A program made the position numbers and the translations under genes. Below the pieces are notes generated by a model that had not been told where the DNA came from, searched no databases, and saw only the letters and a program-made list of their open reading frames with translations. From the NCBI GenBank assembly GCA_019787685.1, contig JAHNUO010000002.1, positions 868,001 to 932,000 on the forward strand: a stretch of DNA of 64,000 bases, written 5' to 3'. The stretch's first letter is position 1; every line of letters starts with the position of its first letter. This DNA comes from Chiua virens (Eukaryota; Basidiomycota; Agaricomycetes; Boletales; Boletaceae). This document shows positions 57,142-64,000 of this stretch, one piece after another.

Positions 57142-57663
57142 TCATGACTTGCCCACACCCGACGAAATGTCCGTCATCTTGTCTGGAGCGTCCCGCAGGA
57201 AGAACAGCTTCGCTCTCCGCTGCTTCGTTGCCCTGCGCTCGCCCGCCTTCTGTCTGACCTTGATGTCCTTCAAATGTGGAGAGTTGACAAAAAATTGCAT
57301 CTCGATGCCCGTCCGCTGGATGACGTTGCGTACAACGAACGATGTGTCCGGGCCGCGGCGTCTGACCGATATGAGCACTCCGGAAAAAATACCAGGCGCG
57401 TGTTCAGTGGTGACGGTAAGCACAGAGCCGGGAAGGAGACGGTCAGGATGCTTCCGGGAGAACAAGGTCGCGAGCCATTCGCGTTTTTTGGGCTCTGGGA
57501 GACCTTGACGCAAAAAAGTCAAGAGACCTTTGCCTTTCCGGAGAGCAGCATGTTGGCCAGAGGGAATTGGGAGTGGAAGTGGAAGAATAGCAGTTTTAGA
57601 AAACGGGTAGCTGGCAGACGTTGCACTGGAGGATAGTAGCCTTGCGATGGGTCTGCACGCCAT
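57142..57663 (-). CDS. IMG1: Mitochondrial ribosomal protein bL19m
   Basis: One exon of 173 codons from ATG 57663, MACRPIARLLSSSATSASYP, a mitochondrial presequence. The bL19 core follows: LTFLRQGLPEPKKREWLATL, PGSVLTVTTEHAPGIFSGVL, ISVRRRGPDTSFVVRNVIQR, TGIEMQFFVNSPHLKDIKV and RRAKLFFLRD. These match bacterial L19 strands and the SVFVR-like motif (SFVVRNV), which contacts rRNA. In yeast, loss of the homologue impairs mitochondrial translation and respiration. The protein ends in a Ser/Gly tail at 57142-57144. The upstream in-frame M at 57693 is not an ATG in the genome and was not used. Confidence 0.93.
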   Translation of the reverse strand: MACRPIARLLSSSATSASYPFSKTAILPLPLPIPSGQHAALRKGKGLLTFLRQGLPEPKKREWLATLFSRKHPDRLLPGSVLTVTTEHAPGIFSGVLISVRRRGPDTSFVVRNVIQRTGIEMQFFVNSPHLKDIKVRQKAGERRATKQRRAKLFFLRDAPDKMTDISSGVGKS

Positions 57664-57983
57664 GACTGAAACTTGCATGGACAGAACTACCAAACTTGGA
57701 ACTGAGTACAGACCGACACGTACAATGTCACAAATACGTTCATTATATGCACAGCTGTATAATTCAAAGCAAGGAACACATAGCAGAACCAGTCTCGAAC
57801 ATCAAGTTACGGCGGCAGCCGCTGAAACTGCACAGGAACAGAGATGAAAAATCATGTAATTGCAATCTCAGGGATAAACGGCGTCACTGAGGTCGCCCCG
57901 TTGCTCGGTTTTTGGATTAGTGTCCGCGTCCCCGCCCTCTGGAAACCGCTGGTAAAGAGTAATCCTCGTGGCATAATGATGAC
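57664..57983. other. 320-bp gap with no gene
   Basis: Lies between the bL19m start and the PAB2 stop on the same strand. It contains the possible PAB2 3' extension discussed in the findings and the bL19m promoter. No further coding is supported. Confidence 0.45.
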
Positions 57984-58810
57984 TCACCTCCCGCGTGCAC
58001 GATAGGGAGTATATCCATAGCTCCCACCCCGATATCCGCCTCGGTATCCCCCTCTATACACTCCCCGGCCCCGACCTCGGTTGAACCCGGGAATATTAGT
58101 ACGTTTAGTTGTTACCTAGAATGATCGTTTGGTGTCTTCCATATTCCTGTAATACGCGACGCTTACTTTTATTAGTCGTCCGCGGAACAGCGAATTGTCC
58201 ATTGCCAAAGCAGCGTCTATAAATTCCGACTCGGCGAACTCGACATAGGCAAATCTAGAGCGGAGGCTGTTTGCCAAACGGCCAATCTATCAGAAAAAAG
58301 GAGGTGATCACGTACCCTTTGGGGTGGCCCGTAAATTTGTCGCAAAGAATAGTGACTCGATTGATAGTGCCGCATGCCTGGAAATGTGACTGAATCTCTT
58401 CTGGAGTCGCGCCGTAATCGACCTGATGGTGGCCATATGAGCGAAGCTGAAGGTGAAAAACGGTACCAGATGTGACCAAACCCACGTTGCCAACAAAAAC
58501 ACTTCGACCGTCTGCAGCAGTCCTGTCTTCTTCAGTTTCCATTGGAGCACCCTGATCTGTTCCGGCACCGCCGACAACATTCTGTGACTCCGCTGCTGCT
58601 TGCAATTCACGCAACTTTTTCGCTTCCCGCTCCATCTCCTCCACGCGTTGCTTCATCAGCTGAATTTCCTGCGAGGACATTAAGCACGCTTCTTCAAGAA
58701 TCCAACGAAGAAAAAAACTGGGATACCTTTGACTCGGCTTCCTCACCATCGTCAATAATGGGATCAGCGTCCCCGTTTAGTGCTGCTTGTGTCACGTCGA
58801 TGTCCGTCAT
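57984..58810 (-). CDS. PAB2: Nuclear poly(A)-binding protein 2 (Pab2/PABPN1)
   Basis: The start [20 protein letters not shown] is followed by a coiled-coil region, [20 protein letters not shown]. The single RRM has RSVFVGN (RNP2 side), [36 protein letters not shown] and then, across an intron, [20 protein letters not shown] (RNP1) and LFRGRLIK. The C-terminus is Arg/Gly-rich with RGG and GYRGG repeats ([19 protein letters not shown]) ending YRARGR at 57984. Coiled coil, one RRM and an RGG tail are the full PABPN1 plan, a protein that controls poly(A)-tail length and nuclear RNA turnover. The stop codon overlaps a good donor site, so a longer spliced C-terminus is possible. Confidence 0.94.
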
Positions 58811-58936
58811 TGCATGTGCTTGCCAAGCTGCGAATCAAAGTTTGCCTTGACGAAGGGGTTCAGACTGCGCCACAGGACAAGGGCCAAACAAGGGCACACA
58901 CAGCTAGGTCAAATCCATATTCCCCACCGAGACCCG

Positions 58937-59520
58937 TCAACTTGCGTGCGGTTGCGAACTGGCCATATCACCAAATCCATCGTCGCCAATCGATAGGGAA
59001 GAATCTGCCTTGTTACTCATCTGGGAAACACTCTCGTACCCCATCATGGTGTCACCAACCTTGTGTTCAAAGCCACCGAGTTCCGCGTGAGGGTCGAGGT
59101 CAGATTCGATATTGTACTTGAACGGGCATCATTTTACTTACGGTACCGATGGTGATAGATCACAGAGTTACCATTGTTGGCTTCCTCCTTTTGCAACAAG
59201 ACCTCGTGCTTGTCCTGAGCGCTATCTTCCGAGCTTCCAGAACGGATCATAGACCACCTGGTCGCTCCAATCATGTAAGCGTTGTCCTCTGCTCCTGAGT
59301 TCAATACATTAAATTCAGAATATCGTTTCGGTTATGAGCGTCCCCTTGGCGAGCGTCTCAACATCTCAGTCTCCTTGAATCTCACGAGGTTTGCTTGGAT
59401 ATCCTGGACCCGCATGCTCTCACTCTGGTTCAGGTTCAGGAACGTGTGTAGTGGCCGAACAACGTGTGTTTCGTGTGCAATGTACTTCTCGACGACCCCG
59501 TGTATTGGAGCCAATGACAT
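58937..59520 (-). CDS. Unrecognised small protein, helical N-terminus
   Basis: The ATG at 59520 opens MSLAPIHGVVEKYIAHETHV, then VRPLHTFLNLNQSESMRVQD and IQANLVRFKETEMLRR, a helical segment. Downstream pieces that can be spliced on are ATRWSMIRSGSSEDSAQDK, VLLQKEEANNGNSVIYHHRY and LDPHAELGGFEHKVGDTMMG, with GDDGFGDMASSQPHAS before the stop at 58937-58939. The joins are plausible (GTAAGT donor at about 59153, GAACTCAG acceptor at about 59302) but the middle splice is not certain, and I do not recognise the family. The acidic, low-complexity C-terminal half suggests an adaptor. Treat the model as tentative. Confidence 0.5.
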
Positions 59521-61571
59521 TCCTTCACTCTGGGGTATTACAGCACAACAGACCCCTTTGCGAAGCGCACTGCATCGTCACTAGGACGCATGAGGAAGGT
59601 ATCACGACGAGGATAGTAATTTAAGGTTTTTAGGTAAATGCAGCCACTCCACTGCTTCTGAATTTGATTGCTTTATGATAAGAGGAGGAAACAGGATCAA
59701 CGATCTGCCTTTTGTGCACATTTTCAGCCAGTTTTCCATAAATTTTTGTCAACGAACTGCGGAATTAGTATGGCGGGAATTGCCGAAAAGTAGGATCGGA
59801 AAAAAAATAGAACACTGGTGTACGTGTATTTACCGAAGAGTTCGCCGCTCCGACCATTTACTGATAACTAGCTTTGATGTGATCGCATTATTACAATGAT
59901 ATGTAACTAGACCGTGGGTGCTAAGCAGCGAGATAGTTCGCTCGAACAGCCATGTGAAATAGATGGCGGAACCGATAGTTCTAGCTGCGACAAAACCTCC
60001 TAGAAATGCACTGCTTGGCATGTCGGTGCTACCGAGTAGATTCGACTTTGCCAGCGTGTGTGATTCTATTGGAGCGGGCGCTACGTCGAAGGTGGCGGCT
60101 CCCCAACAAAGGCAAGCGTCCTAGGGTCGGCGGCTTGTCTTTTGGACTCGTGGTGGGTAGATTCGTCAAAATGGACGTGCCGTCAACAAAGTAGGTGACA
60201 ACGAGGCTGACCATTTACGGTGTGGACGTCTCGTATGGCACACTGTGAGTAGAGGGCGCAGAGAAGTGTCGGTGGAGAATGGATGCACACCAATTTCCCA
60301 GAGAGCGTTGGTCATCCCGATGCTTCTGATACGGTTTGCACGCAAACTTATTCATGGGGTCGTATAGATTCCGAAGCCATCGAACACGACCTACGGCATC
60401 CCCTGCTTTCGAGGGTTAATGACCAGGGTACTTGATGTAAACCGAAGGGTCTCGAGAAATGCATCAGTAGAAGTTCTGGGCCAGTGCGTAGCTCTCGAAC
60501 TCGAGAGCCAGGTCGTCAAATGGAAGACCCTGGCGATCAGGAGTTGGTTAGCGTGATTGGCCTCGACTTTTTCCCAGTGAAGATTGAGAATTTGTCCATT
60601 TTGGAGACGAGAGGGTGATGACGGACAGGCACTTTGCCCTTTTTTGCCATCGCAACCTCAACTTCCATTGTTCTGCACGTGTGGTGGATCAGCTGATGGC
60701 CAAACACTGCACCAGGATTGAATATGTCATGTCAAAAAGGATTATTTGTACCCGGGGAGGATTGTTCTCCGGTCTAATATGAAAAAAAAGTTTCCATGGA
60801 ACCTGGGTTACCGCATGACTGGCTCCAGCACTAGAACAAAAACCGGATTTGAATAGCAGAGATTGTTCCTTAATAATGGGGGTGAAGTAAGTTATGTGAC
60901 CACAATCGATGTATGTTGCCGGGATTCCATCGCGAAACAACATACGAGGCGCAGTAATTACTCTATACGGGAATGGCTGACGTGTTGCCTTGCACTACTG
61001 CCCAATCGAGGGGGGAAGCTTGGCACCCCAAGAGCGAGAAAGCGAGGCAAACGATTAGTCAAACGGGCAATGCTCTACTCGCTTGGGGGGTTCGCGAGAA
61101 GAGGGTTATGCATCGAGTGAGCGGCTATGTTGCCATGTCGGAGTGTTCAGACGGAATCGGGTGAAATGCTGGTCCGGAAGACATTTGCTGAGACGGTGTA
61201 ACTGTGGTGCCAGTCACAGCAGTGTCATTCATTTCCGAAGGCCTTCTTATAAAAAGACAGGGTAAAGAGACATCGGAACAGTGCGCGTACCTCATACATA
61301 CCTTCTCCACCCACATTTCTGTGCACCGGACAATACACGGGTAAGTCGGCATTGTGTACTGGTTTATGTGCACGAGGAGGATGACTGACGGATGCCATGG
61401 CTGTGCAGCTTAGACAGAAGGATGGACTGGCTTAGTCATCCGTGGCCCCTCACTCGGCCCGACCCGACAACAACCGTTCGACGATATCTTGAGAGACACC
61501 CGAGTCATTATTCACAACTTGGACCACTGCCTCGTCCTCAACATCCTTTCCTCAACCACGACTTTTACTAC
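59521..61571. other. 2-kb gene-poor region with a possible relic
   Basis: The longest stretch without a supported gene. Short minus-strand frames (about 59.8-60.9 kb) contain segments that look once-coding, for example AFLGGFVAARTIGSAIYFTW near 60010-59950 and DRQGLPFDDLALEFESYALA near 60530, but stops and frame changes break them and no family is recognised. The right part is likely the promoter of the Zn2Cys6 regulator. No terminal repeats, tRNA or tandem repeats were seen. Confidence 0.4.
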
Positions 61572-64000
61572 ATGACGCACCAGTCAAAGAAGAAACGCAT
61601 CGATGACGACGCCATCCCCACCGATGGTGGCTCTAAACCAATCCAGCTCCAGCGCAGGAGGGTCTGGCGCGCATGCGAAAGTTGCAGGTTCGTGCCACAT
61701 CCGTCCGCCCCTACTCCCTTCTCACCCGACCACAACACGTTCTCTGACCTGATCGTTCACAGGCGCAAGAAAATCAAGTGCGATGGCTGTGAGCCAACGT
61801 GTGCCCAGTGCCAGTCGTCTGGCTCCCAGTGCACCTGGCTCCAGACAAAGGACAGGGCCGCCTTGAGCAGACAGTGCGTCTTCGTCCCACATCGCGCCCT
61901 GTGTATCATCCTCACGTTCCCCCAGCTATGTCCAAGAGCTTGAAGCGCGTCTTCTCCACATGGAATCCCTTTTTTCTCAAATCACACCGGTCCTCGAACA
62001 GCTTGGGCCATCCTTGGGTGTTTCGCCTGCGGCTGGCTCGGCCTCTGCGACTGGGAACCTTGAGGAAGCCAATCTACCTCCCTGCATCGGCAGTCCTCCA
62101 GGCTATGTCGTCCAAGGCCGCCGCGGATACCCGTACGGAGGGCAGCTCTTCACCCGAATCATCCTCTGTCAAGATGGAAGACGATGTCTCCGAATCTTTT
62201 GGCCAGCTCGCCCTGGACGAAAACGGCCATCTTCGTTGGATAGGTGGTTCCTCCACGATGTCGTTGATCCAGTCTTTCCGTGCCCTGACGACCAATCCGC
62301 TCCATCGTGTCTCCCCCATGGAAGACGACCCACGAGCACCCGGCCCTAGTGCGAACAAGCTCTATTTCCCAGCATCAGTTTTCTTCGGGAAGATACGGGC
62401 CCTTCCCAGCGCAGATGAAGTTGAATACCCTGAAGAAGACTTGTGTGACAAGTTGGTAAGCACCTGAGATATCGTTTGGTTATATCGGTACTAAATATGT
62501 TTTATCAGATCGATGCATATTTCGAACGCCTCCATTTTTTGATGCCCGTTCTTGATAAGCCATCGTTCATGGCCAGGTACAAACGTCTTATGGGAAAGAG
62601 GAACGACCCGACATATACCCAGATTGAGGCACCATTCATTTCCATACTCTTTGCTGTTTTTGCTTGTACCGCACGACTTGTCAATGATCCACGTCTCGCA
62701 AGCGATCGCCTGGACGACGGTGGGATTGGCATGAGCTACTACGAGAAGTAAGCTCCCCTCACTTTTGTTTGCTTCCTTCCGCCACTGATCGAGCTGCTCC
62801 TCAGGGCTTTGATTCTACACTACATCAGCCATGCATCGATTCAAGTGCCCCACGTTCAAAGTTTTATTCTCATGTCTTCTTTTCTGTGTTCTATTAACTG
62901 CCTCCCTCAAGCTTGGCTCCTCGTGGGACAAGCGTTACGCAGTGCACAAGACCTGGGATTGCATGTAAGTATTGGCTACTAAATCGGTGATTATCGCTGA
63001 TGAGACGTAGCGTTCGCCACGCCGACTATCTATATCCTCTGTCGAGAAAGAGACCCGACGCAAGATATGGTGGAGCGTGTACTGTTTAGATCGTATGCTG
63101 GCAGTTGCACTCGGCCGCCCGCTCGGTATAGAGGACTCTGATTGCGACGTCGAGCTTCCGGTGGATGCCGATGACGAATGGTTACCTGAATATTTCACTG
63201 GTGCTCAACTCTCGCAAAAGCCTCCGTCTCTCATGGCGGGCACGATCGCCTTAGTGACCCTTTACCAGATCGCCGGCCGGGTCCTACGGCAAGTTTACGC
63301 AATCGACATCTGTAAAGAGTCACCCGAACCAGAGAAGAGGGTGGAGTTACAGCGCTCTGTGGAGACACTTGACCTGGAACTCACTAGGTGGTTCGACGCG
63401 CTTCCTAGGAACCCGAGCACCAGCGACAAACATATATCCATGACTGTCGTCTTATGGAGCCACTATTATTCAGTGCTTACTACCCTTCATCGTAATTTCT
63501 TGCCACTCAAAGCCGACCAATCGCTTGGACCCAGCTCAACCGCTAGGGCGCTTTCATCTGCCCGTTCATGCATTCGCCTTGCGCCTTCAATGAATAATTT
63601 CGTGCCGACCTCGCATCATCTCGCCTTCTTTATCCAGCATCTCTTCAGTTCTGCTGTCGTTATACTTTTGTATGCCATGCATTCTCCAGATTCGAAGGCT
63701 GCAGGTACCGCGATGGATGAAGCTAGAAGTTGTCTTCCGATCATAGAATCGTGGGAAGGCCACTGGCCAGGAGCTCGTAAATGCAAGGAGTTGCTTGTCG
63801 AGTTGACGAACACCGCAGACGAGGCTATGAGGAGAACTGGCGCGGACGGGTCACCAGTTCCCATGGCTCAGAATGTCGCACCGGCAGCATTGGAATCCAG
63901 GCGATCCCTTGTCTCTGGGCAAGTGCCGACCATGAATCGTCCGCTCAAGATGAAACCAAGGAGAATCAGCCGTTCCCGGGACCCAAATCCCACGCGTCGG
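61572..64000 (+). CDS. Zn2Cys6 fungal transcription factor, 3' end beyond window
   Basis: The ATG at 61572 gives MTHQSKKKRIDDDAIPTD. The zinc cluster is split by a 75-nt intron (GTTCGT donor at 61688): WRACESCR joined to RKKIKCDGCEPTCAQC and QSSGSQCTW, with spacing C-x2-C-x6-C-x6-C-x2-C-x6-C. A short coiled linker follows (YVQELEARLLHMESLFSQIT). An intron of about 76 nt near 62015-62092 restores the frame into SSKAAADTRTEGSS. The Fungal_trans regulatory domain then has YFERLHFLMPVLDKPSFMAR, ILFAVFACTARLVNDPRL, SFILMSSFLCSINCLPQAWL, GQALRSAQDLGLHRS, TRRKIWWSVYCLDRMLAVAL and GRPLGIEDSDCDVELPVDAD. It is a DNA-binding regulator; the target genes are unknown. The last visible part is basic and Ser-rich. 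Confidence 0.93.

Noticed and set aside
62014..62106. A frameshift in the Zn2Cys6 regulator between its coiled linker and the acidic region
   Set aside because: An intron with a GTGTTT donor and a CGGCAG acceptor restores the frame, so no indel is needed.

Overview
The window is chromosomal DNA of a filamentous basidiomycete, most likely an Agaricomycete. The evidence is single-copy eukaryotic genes split by many short introns (mostly 44-65 nt), an Agaricomycete-type DUF6533-like membrane protein, an agaric-type TKL kinase, and mitochondrial and spliceosomal genes of fungal type. Gene density is high (about 37 protein genes in 64 kb). I see no rRNA, convincing tRNA, CRISPR, plasmid or virus.

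Layout. 0-10 kb, minus strand: a C2-domain (Inn1/Fic1-like) protein cut by the left edge, a GH125 alpha-mannosidase, a disordered protein of unknown function, and isopropylmalate isomerase (LEU1). 10-15 kb: a fold-back palindrome in the shared LEU1/RPL29 promoter, ribosomal protein L29, TFIIIC subunit TFC1, a small mitochondrial protein divergent from GINS subunit PSF3, and PKR1. 15-27 kb: an unknown gene, a TKL-like kinase with lesions, ERMES subunit MDM10 (one-base frameshift), a disordered protein, SmG, a thiol methyltransferase and a mitochondrial helical protein. 27-38 kb: PCH2, a selenoprotein-W-like Rdx protein with an 8-nt exon, a CLASP, rhomboid protease PCP1, TRAPP subunit TRS20, and an unknown protein. 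38-50 kb: ARP4, ERB1, the DUF6533-like protein, an LLP/DUF2423 protein, SmF, NC2-beta, a MAK32-like sugar kinase. 50-64 kb: a phosphopantetheinyl transferase, an F-box protein, mitochondrial Asp-tRNA synthetase, a BAR/IMD-like protein, mitochondrial ribosomal L19, nuclear poly(A)-binding PAB2, an unknown protein, a 2-kb stretch without a recognisable gene, and a Zn2Cys6 regulator cut by the right edge.

The genes do not form one pathway; this is a housekeeping region. Two themes recur: mitochondrial function (LEU1, MDM10, PCP1, mtAspRS, L19m and two unknown mitochondrial proteins) and RNA or translation (L29, TFC1, SmG, SmF, ERB1, PAB2, LLP). Five head-to-head pairs have start codons under 100 bp apart, two of them under 40 bp. 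I found no clearly new system. The best leads are the fold-back element in the LEU1 promoter, the microexon carrying a redox cysteine, the very tight bidirectional promoters, a set of introns with unusual donors, and several single-base frameshifts in otherwise conserved genes that may be assembly errors or real decay.
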